The notes beneath the pieces are model-generated. The model was not told the origin of the DNA and ran no database searches. It was given only the letters and a program-made list of their open reading frames with translations. A DNA stretch of 64,000 bases from contig NZ_FCNV02000015.1 of assembly GCF_001544615.1 (NCBI RefSeq), positions 1-64,000 on the forward strand, read 5' to 3'. The DNA is from Caballeronia concitans (GTDB taxonomy: Bacteria; Pseudomonadota; Gammaproteobacteria; Burkholderiales; Burkholderiaceae). Below are positions 40,069 through 48,421 of this stretch, piece after piece (the stretch's first letter is position 1; each line of letters opens with the position of its first letter). Both the position numbers and the translations under genes were made by a program.

Positions 40069-40080
40069 TATTGTACAATA
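40069..40080. promoter_or_regulatory. Palindrome with -10 hexamers on both strands, engB/cytochrome c4 spacer
   Basis: TATTGTACAATA is a perfect 12-bp palindrome; TACAAT reads as a -10 on each strand. It lies between divergent engB and the cytochrome c4 gene. -35 matches are poor on both sides. The rest of the spacer (39975-40265) holds no gene; a GGGCG-TAA-type small hairpin and T-rich tract near 40085-40125 were not assigned. Confidence 0.35.
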
Positions 40081-40265
40081 CGACGGTTTTTTAAAGATCC
40101 CGCAGGGCGTAAGACCCAAGGCCGCAGGCGTCACCCATCAAGGAGCGAGACAGTTTTCGGGGCATCTTTTCGCGCCCTTTCGTTCGGGTATCTTGCGGCA
40201 TGTCCGGTTGCCGTCGTTTTTTGCAGAACCTCACATTCTCACAAGACGAAAAACAGGGTACGCGA

Positions 40266-40952
40266 ATGAACCGACTGTACAGGTCTCTGGTGGTGCTCAA
40301 GGCAGCGGCGGCTTTCGGTTTGAGTGCGGGTTTAGGTGCGGGTCTTGGCGGACTCGCGATATCGGCGAATGCGGCAGAGCCCGCGCAGCCGGCCAAGCCG
40401 GATGTGGCGAGAGGGCAGGCCATCGCCACGCAAGTCTGCGCCGCGTGCCATGCGGCGGACGGCAACAGCGCCGGCGCCGCGTTTCCGAAGCTCGCGGGGC
40501 AGCACGCGGAATACATCGTCAAGCAACTGAAGGATTACAGAACGCAGCCCGGCGCAAAAGCTCCGGCGCGCAACAATCCGATCATGGCGGGCATTGCGAG
40601 CGCGTTGTCGGATCAGGACATGGTGAACGTCGCGGCGTATTTCGCGTCGCAGCAGGCCAAGCCCAACTATGCGCGCGACAAGAACACCGTCGCGCTGGGG
40701 CAGAAGGTGTATCGCGGCGGCATTGCGGACAAGGGCGTGCCGGCGTGCGCGGCGTGTCACGGCGCAACGGGGCTGGGTATTCCGGTGCAGTATCCGAGGC
40801 TGTCGGGGCAGTGGAGCGACTACACCGTCGCGCAACTGAACGCATTCGCGCAAGGCACGCGCAACAACAGCGAACCGATGCACGCCATCTCTTCGCGCCT
40901 GAACGATGCCGAGATGAAAGCGGTCGCGGATTACATCGCCGGATTGCATTAA
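40266..40952 (+). CDS. Dihaem cytochrome c4
   Basis: Periplasmic electron carrier, usually feeding terminal oxidases. The 228-residue protein has a signal peptide ending near SANAA (about residue 37) and two CAACH haem-binding motifs, near residues 58-62 and 158-162, each in a cytochrome c domain (two-domain c4 layout). The ATG at 40266 is preferred over one 66 bases upstream because it puts the signal peptide at the N-terminus. It lies just upstream of the cytochrome c maturation genes resB-ccsA. Confidence 0.93.
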   Translation: MNRLYRSLVVLKAAAAFGLSAGLGAGLGGLAISANAAEPAQPAKPDVARGQAIATQVCAACHAADGNSAGAAFPKLAGQHAEYIVKQLKDYRTQPGAKAPARNNPIMAGIASALSDQDMVNVAAYFASQQAKPNYARDKNTVALGQKVYRGGIADKGVPACAACHGATGLGIPVQYPRLSGQWSDYTVAQLNAFAQGTRNNSEPMHAISSRLNDAEMKAVADYIAGLH

Positions 40953-41057
40953 ACGTAGCACGCAGCGTCCAGCGGTTCCCGGCGAAGAAGCGAGAAAGCG
41001 GGGAATCGCCCATACTACGATACGAAGCCGGCCCGCAGAGGCAGGCGCGAAAACAAG

Positions 41058-41108
41058 AAAAGGGTGGGACGTCGGTCGGTCAGACCGTTGGCGTCTCCAC
41101 CCTTTTTT
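41058..41108 (+). terminator. Terminator between cytochrome c4 and resB
   Basis: A long, slightly interrupted hairpin: AAAAGGGTGG (41058-41067) with CCACCCTTTT, a GACG/CGTC extension and an inner CGGTC/GACCG stem, followed by a T run. It ends only about 19 bases before the resB start, leaving almost no room for a separate resB promoter after it. Confidence 0.85.
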
Positions 41109-41127
41109 GCTGTCAGCCGGAGTTTGA

Positions 41128-43359
41128 ATGAGCGTCACCACATCGGGTATGCAGTCGAAGTCGAGCCGCCGCGCCGTCAGGCATTTCGTCGAGCTCGTGA
41201 GTTCGATGCGCTTCGCCATCGCCTTGCTGGTCGTGCTGGCGATTGCAAGCATCATCGGGACGGTGCTCACGCAGGAAGACCCGTATCCCAACTACGTCAA
41301 TCAGTTCGGCCCGTTCTGGGCGGACATCTTCCGCGGCCTGAGCCTCTACACCGTGTATAGCGCGTGGTGGTTCATGCTGATCCTGATCTTCCTCGTGATT
41401 TCGGTGTCGCTGTGCGTCGTGCGCAATGGCCCGAAAATGATCGCGGACATCAAGAGCTGGAAGGATCGCGTGCACGAAGGCAGCCTGCGCGCGTTCCATC
41501 ACAAGGGCGAGTTCGCGGTCGCGGCGGATCGCGCGCAGACGGCCGCGACGCTGGAGCGCCTTAGCGCGAAGATGGGCTACCGCTTCATCCGCCGCGAAAC
41601 GGACACCGGCGCGACGCTGATCGCGGGCAAGCGCGGCGCGCTCACGAAGATCGGCTATATCTCGGCGCATCTGGCAATCGTCGTCATCTGCATCGGCGGG
41701 CTGCTGGACAGCAATCTGCCGATCAAGCTGCAAATGTGGCTCTTCAACAAGACGCCGATCAACACGAACGCCGTCATCAACGACATTCCTCCCGAGCATC
41801 GCCTTTCCACGTCGAACCCGACGTTTCGCGGCTATGCGTGGGTGCCGGAAGGGCAGTACGTCGGCACGGCCATTCTGAATCAGCCGGCCGGTTCGATCAT
41901 TCAGGACCTGCCGTTCTCGATCCAGCTCGACAAATTCATCGTCGATTACTACTCGACCGGCATGCCGAAGCTCTTCGCGAGCGATATCGTCGTGATCGAT
42001 CACAAGACGGGCAAGCGCATTCCGGCGCGCGTCGAAGTGAACAAGCCGTTCACGTACGACGGCGTGTCGATCTATCAATCGAGCTTTCAGGACGGCGGCT
42101 CGAAGCTGGAAATGACCGCCTGGCCGATGGCCGGCGCCAGCGCGAAGACCGCGCCGGTCAACGGGACGATCGGCGGCACCGCGCCCATCGGCGCGCAGTT
42201 CGTGGGCGCGAAGGGCGAAACCGTCGAATTCACGGATTTTCGCGCGATCAACGTCGAGAACATGACCGATGGCAGCGGCACGCCGGACGCGCGCGGTGTC
42301 GGCAAGAAGGAGACGCTGCGCGATGCGTTCGACGAACGGCTCGGCTCCGGCGCGAAGACCTCGAAACCGACCGATCTGCGCAACGTCGGCCCGTCGGTGC
42401 AATACAAGGTGCGCGGCACGGACGGCCAGGCGCGCGAATACAGCAACTACATGCTGCCGGTGGATGTCGGCGGTCAGCGAATGTTTCTCGCCGGCATGCG
42501 CGTAAGCCCGAACGATCCGTTTCGCTATCTGCGCATTCCCGCCGACGAGCAAGGCTCCGTCAAGCAGTGGATGGATTTGCGTGCCGCGCTCGCGACGCCC
42601 GCGACGCGCGCGGAAGCCGCGCATCGTTTCGCGCTGCGTTCCGTGCCGCAGGCGAACGCCGAGTTGCAGAAGCATCTGGAAGAAAGCGCGATCCGCGTGC
42701 TGAATCTCTTCGCCGGCGCCGATGAAACCGGCGCGGCGGCGGCGAATCCGCAGACCATTGGCGGCTTCCAGAGCATCGCGGGGTTCATCGACCACTCGGT
42801 GCCGAAGGGCGAGCAGGAAAAAGCGGCGGCCCTCCTGATGCGCATGCTCGAAGGCGCGATGTGGGACGTGTGGCAGATTTCGCGCGAGCAGAACGGCCTG
42901 CCCGCCGCGAAGATCGACGAGAAAAACACCGCATTCGTACAAGCGTCGATCAACGCGCTTTCAGACAGTTTTCTGTACGGTTCTCCCGTCTTTCTGCAAC
43001 TGGACACCTTCAAGCAGGTGCAAGCTTCGGTATTCCAGTTGACGCGCGCGCCGGGTAAAAAAGTGGTGTATCTTGGCAGCCTTCTGCTGGTCATCGGCAT
43101 CTTCGCGATGTTCTACGTGCGCGAACGCCGGCTCTGGTTCTGGCTCAAAGAGTCAGGACAAGGCGGCGCGAGCGTGCTGATGGCGATGTCCACCGCGCGC
43201 CGCACGCTCGACTTCGAAAAGGAGTTCGAGCGCACCCGAGCCGCAGTGGCGGCGGCGCTCGGCGCGTCGCGGCTCGATCCGGCCGCACCGGGCGCGAACG
43301 TCGCCGCGTCGCCGCAATCGCAATCCGAGGCTGCCAGCCCGGAAGTTTCATCACGGTAA
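41128..43359 (+). CDS. resB: Cytochrome c biogenesis protein ResB (Ccs1)
   Basis: ResB is one half of the System II haem lyase that moves haem across the membrane and attaches it to CXXCH. The 743-residue protein has three N-terminal membrane helices within about residues 20-200, a large periplasmic domain, and a final helix near 645-665 (VVYLGSLLLVIGIFAMFYV). The C-terminal tail is Ala-rich and variable. CGGAG lies upstream. ccsA follows 4 bases after the stop. Confidence 0.94.
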   Translation: MSVTTSGMQSKSSRRAVRHFVELVSSMRFAIALLVVLAIASIIGTVLTQEDPYPNYVNQFGPFWADIFRGLSLYTVYSAWWFMLILIFLVISVSLCVVRNGPKMIADIKSWKDRVHEGSLRAFHHKGEFAVAADRAQTAATLERLSAKMGYRFIRRETDTGATLIAGKRGALTKIGYISAHLAIVVICIGGLLDSNLPIKLQMWLFNKTPINTNAVINDIPPEHRLSTSNPTFRGYAWVPEGQYVGTAILNQPAGSIIQDLPFSIQLDKFIVDYYSTGMPKLFASDIVVIDHKTGKRIPARVEVNKPFTYDGVSIYQSSFQDGGSKLEMTAWPMAGASAKTAPVNGTIGGTAPIGAQFVGAKGETVEFTDFRAINVENMTDGSGTPDARGVGKKETLRDAFDERLGSGAKTSKPTDLRNVGPSVQYKVRGTDGQAREYSNYMLPVDVGGQRMFLAGMRVSPNDPFRYLRIPADEQGSVKQWMDLRAALATPATRAEAAHRFALRSVPQANAELQKHLEESAIRVLNLFAGADETGAAAANPQTIGGFQSIAGFIDHSVPKGEQEKAAALLMRMLEGAMWDVWQISREQNGLPAAKIDEKNTAFVQASINALSDSFLYGSPVFLQLDTFKQVQASVFQLTRAPGKKVVYLGSLLLVIGIFAMFYVRERRLWFWLKESGQGGASVLMAMSTARRTLDFEKEFERTRAAVAAALGASRLDPAAPGANVAASPQSQSEAASPEVSSR

Positions 43360-43363
43360 GATC

Positions 43364-44566
43364 ATGGACCTCACACAGACTTCCTCCCACGCCTCCGCCA
43401 AGACGGAACGTCCGGCATCGAGCCTTCCCGATGTCGCCGTGTTCGACGATCGTCCGTTCTTCCGCAGGCTCGGCGCACTCGACTGGCTGTTCGCCCTCGC
43501 GATGGTCGCGGGCGCGGGCTTCGCGCTCAACCGCTATCACGCGTACATGGACGTGTACGACATGGCCGTGCTGATCGGCGCCGTGCCGACGTTCGTCGTG
43601 CTCGGCTGGCGCTGGAAGCCGGTGCGCCTGCTGATCGCGATGATCGCGGTGCTGGCGTTGTCGTCGATTCAGCTTTATCAGCACGACCTCGCGCGCGCGG
43701 ACACCAATTTCTTCCTCAAGTACTTCCTGTCGAGCCAGTCCGCGATTCTGTGGATGAGCGCGCTTTTCATCCTCGCGACGCTGTTCTACTGGATCGGCCT
43801 CCTGACGCGTTCGCAGACAGGCGGCGCGATCGGTTCGCGCATGACGTGGGTGGCCGTGCTGATGGGCTTCACCGGTCTGATGGTGCGCTGGTACGAGTCG
43901 TACATGATCGGCAGCGACGTCGGCCATATTCCGATTTCGAACCTGTATGAAGTGTTCGTGCTGTTCTGCCTGATCACGTCGCTGTTCTACCTGTACTACG
44001 AGCAGCATTACGCGACGCGTCAGATGGGCGCGTTCGTGCTGCTCGTGATCAGCGCGGCGGTCGGTTTCCTGATGTGGTATTCGATCGCCCGCGACGCACA
44101 GCAGATCCAGCCGCTCGTGCCCGCGCTGCAAAGCTGGTGGATGAAGATCCACGTGCCGGCGAACTTCATCGGCTACGGCAGCTTCGCGCTCTCGGCGATG
44201 GTTTCCGTCGCGTATCTCGCGAAGCAGCGCGGCGTGTTCGCGGACCGCCTGCCGTCGCTCGAAGTGCTCGACGACGTCATGTACAAGTCGATCGCCGTCG
44301 GCTTCGCGTTCTTCACCATCGCCACCATTTTGGGCGCGTTGTGGGCGGCGGAAGCGTGGGGCGGCTACTGGAGCTGGGATCCGAAGGAAACGTGGGCGCT
44401 GATCGTCTGGCTGAACTACGCGGCGTGGCTGCACATGCGGCTGATGAAAGGCTTGCGCGGCGCGGCGGCGGCATGGTGGGCGCTGACGGGCCTCATCGTG
44501 ACGACGTTCGCGTTTCTCGGCGTCAACATGTTTCTGTCGGGCTTGCACAGTTACGGCAAGCTCTGA
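43364..44566 (+). CDS. ccsA: Cytochrome c biogenesis protein CcsA/ResC
   Basis: CcsA is the second half of System II. The 400-residue protein is a multi-helix membrane protein with the tryptophan-rich WWD-type haem motif WGGYWSWDPKETWAL near residue 331 and conserved histidines in its helices. It is tightly linked to resB and followed by a terminator. No dedicated thiol reductant (ResA/CcsX) lies beside it; dsbD is 5 kb upstream. Confidence 0.94.
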   Translation: MDLTQTSSHASAKTERPASSLPDVAVFDDRPFFRRLGALDWLFALAMVAGAGFALNRYHAYMDVYDMAVLIGAVPTFVVLGWRWKPVRLLIAMIAVLALSSIQLYQHDLARADTNFFLKYFLSSQSAILWMSALFILATLFYWIGLLTRSQTGGAIGSRMTWVAVLMGFTGLMVRWYESYMIGSDVGHIPISNLYEVFVLFCLITSLFYLYYEQHYATRQMGAFVLLVISAAVGFLMWYSIARDAQQIQPLVPALQSWWMKIHVPANFIGYGSFALSAMVSVAYLAKQRGVFADRLPSLEVLDDVMYKSIAVGFAFFTIATILGALWAAEAWGGYWSWDPKETWALIVWLNYAAWLHMRLMKGLRGAAAAWWALTGLIVTTFAFLGVNMFLSGLHSYGKL

Positions 44567-44584
44567 TCCGGCTGCATCGAAGAG

Positions 44585-44619
44585 AAAAACCGCCATGCGT
44601 CACGCTGGCGGTTTTTTTT
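44585..44619 (+). terminator. Intrinsic terminator after ccsA
   Basis: AAAAACCGCCA pairs with TGGCGGTTTTT, extended by GCG/CGC with one bulged T and loop TCA, followed by a run of eight Ts. Confidence 0.93.
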
Positions 44620-44692
44620 CGTTCTAACGTGGAATACGGGCGCGTGTCGTGCTGTTTGCCCTATGACCGTGTTTGCAAAGGGAGTCGTGCTC

Positions 44693-45682
44693 ATGTGGAT
44701 TAAACGTAATGGCGCGCTTTACGGCGACGATATCGACAGCAGCGAAATCACGCCGCGGCACGTGTTCGAGAACCGCCGGCGCGTGCTGCGCTCGATGGGC
44801 GCGCTCGCCGCCACGGGACTCGCCGGCGCGAGCGGTCTCGCCCACGCGACGCTGACATCGCCCGATGCAAAGGGCCAGAAGCTCGCCGCCAAGACCAACC
44901 CGGCGTTCGTCGCGTTGGATAAGCCGACGTCGCTCAAGGACATCACCACGTACAACAACTTCTACGAGTTCGGCACCGACAAGAGCGATCCCGCGCAGCA
45001 CGCGGGCACGCTGCGTCCGCGTCCGTGGAAGGTGTCGGTCGAAGGCGCGATCAAGAATCCGAAGGTGTACGACATCGACGAGATTCTGAAGCTCGCGCCG
45101 CTCGAGGAGCGCGTCTACCGGCTGCGCTGCGTCGAAGGCTGGTCGATGGTGATTCCGTGGATCGGCGTCTCGCTGTCGGAGCTGATCAAGCGCGCCGAGC
45201 CGACGGGCAACGCGAAGTACGTGCAGTTCATCAGCCTGGCCGATCCGTCGCAGATGCCGGGCCTTTCGACGCCGATTCTCGACTGGCCGTATTCCGAAGG
45301 CCTGCGCATGGACGAAGCGATGAATCCGCTCACGCTGCTGACCGTCGGCCTGTACGGCGAAGTGCTGCCGAATCAGAACGGCGCGCCGGTGCGCGTCATC
45401 GTGCCGTGGAAATACGGCTTCAAGAGCGCGAAGTCGCTGGTGAAGATCCGCTTCGTCGAAAAGCAGCCGCCGACGAGCTGGAACACGTACGCGCCGAACG
45501 AATACGGCTTCTATTCGAACGTGAATCCGAACGTGGATCATCCGCGCTGGAGTCAGGCGACGGAGCGGCGTATCGGCGAGGACGGATTCTTCACGCCCAA
45601 GCGCAAGACGCTGATCTTCAACGGATACGGCGATCAGGTCGCGTCGCTCTATCAGGGCATGGACCTCAAGAAAAACTTCTGA
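44693..45682 (+). CDS. msrP: Protein-methionine-sulfoxide reductase, molybdenum subunit MsrP
   Basis: MsrP (YedY) reduces methionine sulfoxide in periplasmic proteins, taking electrons from MsrQ. The N-terminus has a twin-arginine signal, [19 protein letters not shown] at about residues 28-46. The molybdopterin ligand is Cys146 in [15 protein letters not shown]. The ATG at 44693 has AAGGGAG upstream and gives 329 residues; the upstream ATG at 44663 would bury the signal. msrQ begins 2 bases after the stop. Confidence 0.95.
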   Translation: MWIKRNGALYGDDIDSSEITPRHVFENRRRVLRSMGALAATGLAGASGLAHATLTSPDAKGQKLAAKTNPAFVALDKPTSLKDITTYNNFYEFGTDKSDPAQHAGTLRPRPWKVSVEGAIKNPKVYDIDEILKLAPLEERVYRLRCVEGWSMVIPWIGVSLSELIKRAEPTGNAKYVQFISLADPSQMPGLSTPILDWPYSEGLRMDEAMNPLTLLTVGLYGEVLPNQNGAPVRVIVPWKYGFKSAKSLVKIRFVEKQPPTSWNTYAPNEYGFYSNVNPNVDHPRWSQATERRIGEDGFFTPKRKTLIFNGYGDQVASLYQGMDLKKNF

Positions 45683-45684
45683 TC

Positions 45685-46347
45685 ATGCCGACCGCATCCG
45701 ACATCAAGCGCGCATCCGCCTCCGCCGCCGCGCCGCAGACGCGCAACTGGATCGCGCCCGCCAAGGTGGCCGTCTTCATCGCGATGTTGTATCCGCTCGC
45801 GCGCATTATCGTGCTCGGGATGACATCGGGGCTCGGCGCGAACCCGATCGAATTCCTCACGCGCTCGACCGGGCTCTGGACGCTCGTGTATCTCTGCATC
45901 ACGCTCGCCATCACGCCGGCGCGACGCCTCACCGGCGTGACCGCGCTGCTGCGCTTTCGACGCATGATCGGGCTGTACGCGTTCTTCTTCGCCGTGCTGC
46001 ATTTCACGACGTACATCTGGTTCGACAAGTGGTTCGACGTGGCCGAAATGCTGAAGGACATCGGCAAGCGGCCGTTCATCACGGTGGGCTTCGCGGCGTT
46101 CGTGCTGCTGATTCCGCTCGCGGTCACGTCGCCGAAAGCGATGGTGCGAAAGCTCGGCCGGCGCTGGCAGACGCTGCATCGCACGATTTATCTGATCGCC
46201 GTGCTCGCCATCCTCCATTTCTGGTGGATGAAGGCGGGCAAGCACGACTTCGAATTGCCGAAGATCTACGGCGCGATCGTGATCGCGTTGCTCGGCTGGC
46301 GTTTGATCGCGTGGCTTCGAACGCGAGCGGCGCGGCGGCGCGCATGA
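45685..46347 (+). CDS. msrQ: Haem-binding membrane subunit MsrQ
   Basis: MsrQ (YedZ) is the b-type cytochrome that passes electrons to MsrP. The 220-residue protein has about six hydrophobic segments and haem-ligand histidines in VLHFTTYIWFD, RRWQTLHRTIYL and AILHFWWMKAG. The ATG 2 bases after msrP fits coupled translation; the same frame stays open much further upstream inside msrP, which I ignore. Confidence 0.93.
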   Translation: MPTASDIKRASASAAAPQTRNWIAPAKVAVFIAMLYPLARIIVLGMTSGLGANPIEFLTRSTGLWTLVYLCITLAITPARRLTGVTALLRFRRMIGLYAFFFAVLHFTTYIWFDKWFDVAEMLKDIGKRPFITVGFAAFVLLIPLAVTSPKAMVRKLGRRWQTLHRTIYLIAVLAILHFWWMKAGKHDFELPKIYGAIVIALLGWRLIAWLRTRAARRRA

Positions 46348-46375
46348 AAAAAGCGATGCCTCGGCATCGCTTTTT
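46348..46375 (+). terminator. Bidirectional terminator between msrQ and lysA
   Basis: AAAAAGCGATGC (46348-46359) and GCATCGCTTTTT (46364-46375) form a perfect 12-bp stem with a 4-nt loop; it works in both directions for converging msrQ and lysA. Confidence 0.94.
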
Positions 46376-46394
46376 CATTGAAGCACAGGAAGCT

Positions 46395-47657
46395 TCAGTC
46401 CGGCAGAACCGATTCCCCGGCAAACAACTGCGGGACCGTTTCGCGCTCGCGCACGACGTGCACGCGGTCGCCGTCCACCATGACTTCGGCGGCGCGCGGA
46501 CGCGTGTTGTAGTTCGAGCTCATCACGAAGCCATACGCGCCGGCTGAGCAGATGGCGAGCAGATCGCCAGGCTCGACGGCCAGATCGCGGTCGCGCCCGA
46601 GCCAGTCGCCGCTTTCGCAGACGGGACCGACGACGTCGTATCGGTGCGCGGCTGCATCGCGCTTCACGACCGGCACGATGCGATGAAACGCCTCGTACAT
46701 CGCGGGACGCGCGAGATCGTTCATGGCGGCATCGACGATAGCGAAGTTCTTTTCCTCGCCCGGCTTCAGATATTCGACTTGCGTGAGCAGCACGCCCGCA
46801 TTGCCGACGAGCGATCGCCCCGGCTCGAAATACACTTCGCGCTGACCGTGGCCGCGCTTCTCGACATGCGCGAGCAGCGTGCGCACGAAATCGCCGATAT
46901 CGGGCGGCGTTTCGTCGTCGTACGTGATGCCGAGACCGCCGCCGACATCCACATGACGAATGCTCATGCCGTCCGCTTCGATCTGCTCGACGAGTTCGAG
47001 CAGCTTGTCGAGCGCGTCCAGATACGGGCTGATCTCGGTGATCTGCGAGCCGATATGACAGTCGATGCCGACCACGTCGAGATTCGGCATCGCGTGCGCG
47101 GCGCGGTAGGTCGCGCGCGCGTCGCTGAACGCCACGCCGAACTTGTTCGACTTGAGGCCCGTGGAAATATACGGATGCGTCTTCGCGTCGACGTCCGGAT
47201 TCACGCGCAGCGAAACCGGCGCGCGCTTGCCGAGCGACATCGCCACTTCGTTCAGCGCGTGCAGTTCGGGAATCGATTCGACGTTGAAGCACTTGACGCC
47301 GGCTTCGAGCGCTTCGCGCATTTCGGCCGCCGTCTTGCCGACGCCCGAGAACACCGTGTTCGCCGCCTTGCCGCCCGCGGCGAGCACGCGCGCGAGTTCG
47401 CCCGACGACACGATATCGAAGCCCGCGCCCAGACGCGCGAACACGTTAAGCACGGCGAGATTGCTGTTCGCCTTCACCGCCACGTGAATGCTCGCGCGGC
47501 GGTTCGCGCAGGCATCGGCGTAAGCGCGATAGGCGCGCGTCAGCGCATCGCGGGAATAGACATAGAGCGGCGTGCCGAACTGCTGCGCGAGCGACGCGGC
47601 GGAAACGCCTTCGGCGTGCAGCACGCCATCGACATAATGGAAAGCGGAATCACTCAT
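46395..47657 (-). CDS. lysA: Diaminopimelate decarboxylase
   Basis: LysA makes lysine from meso-diaminopimelate, the last step of lysine synthesis. The 420-residue PLP enzyme has the PLP lysine at K62 in HVAVKANSN, HVDVGGGLGI, and GPVCESGDWLGRDR near the C-terminus with the active-site cysteine. It follows lptM on the minus strand with a 58-base gap, a conserved pair in proteobacteria. Confidence 0.96.
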   Translation of the reverse strand: MSDSAFHYVDGVLHAEGVSAASLAQQFGTPLYVYSRDALTRAYRAYADACANRRASIHVAVKANSNLAVLNVFARLGAGFDIVSSGELARVLAAGGKAANTVFSGVGKTAAEMREALEAGVKCFNVESIPELHALNEVAMSLGKRAPVSLRVNPDVDAKTHPYISTGLKSNKFGVAFSDARATYRAAHAMPNLDVVGIDCHIGSQITEISPYLDALDKLLELVEQIEADGMSIRHVDVGGGLGITYDDETPPDIGDFVRTLLAHVEKRGHGQREVYFEPGRSLVGNAGVLLTQVEYLKPGEEKNFAIVDAAMNDLARPAMYEAFHRIVPVVKRDAAAHRYDVVGPVCESGDWLGRDRDLAVEPGDLLAICSAGAYGFVMSSNYNTRPRAAEVMVDGDRVHVVRERETVPQLFAGESVLPD

Positions 47658-47715
47658 GCGTATGCGTGCGTGGAGTGGAAGCGGGAACGCGCCGAATGGC
47701 GCTGGATGCGTGCCG

Positions 47716-48045
47716 TCAGTCGGCGGACGAGGCCGCTTTCGGTGCGGCGGGTGCCGATTTCAGATCCGTCTCCGGCGCGAGCGAAAGCGGTTCGCCGGAG
47801 GTGTCGGGAATGTCGCCGGATGCGCCCGATTCAGCGCGGGCCGAACGTGCGCGCGATGCGGTTTCGTCGCTCGGAGTCACATCGGAAGGCGGCGTATCCT
47901 GCAGATTGTCAGGGCGTTGCGGCACGGGAGGCACGACGGGCAGATAAAGCGGACCGCGTTGCCCACAACCGCCGAGCGTGACCGTGGCCGCGGCGCAAAC
48001 GCTGACAGCCGCTACAATCGCGCTCATCCTGAAAACAACTCGCAT
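47716..48045 (-). CDS. lptM: LPS assembly lipoprotein LptM (YifL family)
   Basis: LptM helps assemble LptD in the outer membrane. The 109-residue product has a lipoprotein signal with lipobox LGGC followed by the family motif GQRGPLYLP; the rest is a Pro/Ser/Ala-rich, probably disordered tail. GGGACGG precedes the ATG. It sits between cyaY (divergent, 35 bases) and lysA. Confidence 0.9.
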   Translation of the reverse strand: MRVVFRMSAIVAAVSVCAAATVTLGGCGQRGPLYLPVVPPVPQRPDNLQDTPPSDVTPSDETASRARSARAESGASGDIPDTSGEPLSLAPETDLKSAPAAPKAASSAD

Positions 48046-48080
48046 GACCGTCCCTGTACATAGAATCGATGGAGTTTAGC

Positions 48081-48398
48081 ATGACAGACCAGGAATACCT
48101 GACGTTGGCAGAGGCCGTGCTGACCGCGATCGAGCGCGATGTCGACGCGGCCGAAGCCGATATCGAATTCGAGCGAAGCGGCAATGTCCTGACGCTGGAA
48201 TTCGAAAATCGCACGAAGGTGATCGTCAACTTGCAGCCGCCGAAGCACGAAATCTGGCTCGCGGCGAAAGCGGGCGGATTCCACTACAAATACGTCGACG
48301 GCCAATGGCGCGACACCCGCGACGACAGCGAGTTCTTCGCCACGCTGAGCAAGTATTCGACCGAGCAGGCAGGCGAGCCGATCCGCTTTTCAGCGTGA
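48081..48398 (+). CDS. cyaY: Iron-sulfur cluster assembly protein CyaY (frataxin)
   Basis: CyaY is the bacterial frataxin, which modulates IscS-dependent cluster assembly. The 105-residue protein has the acidic first helix with [20 protein letters not shown] and the sheet with [19 protein letters not shown]. The ATG at 48081 follows TGGAG by 6-7 bases; an ATG 12 bases upstream is less likely. lptM diverges from it. Confidence 0.95.
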   Translation: MTDQEYLTLAEAVLTAIERDVDAAEADIEFERSGNVLTLEFENRTKVIVNLQPPKHEIWLAAKAGGFHYKYVDGQWRDTRDDSEFFATLSKYSTEQAGEPIRFSA

Positions 48399-48421
48399 CC
48401 GGCTCGTGAGGTCGAGAAGGG

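Noticed and set aside
41113-42942. Minus-strand open frame of 609 codons opposite resB
   Set aside because: Shadow of resB; no ribosome-binding site or recognised motif.
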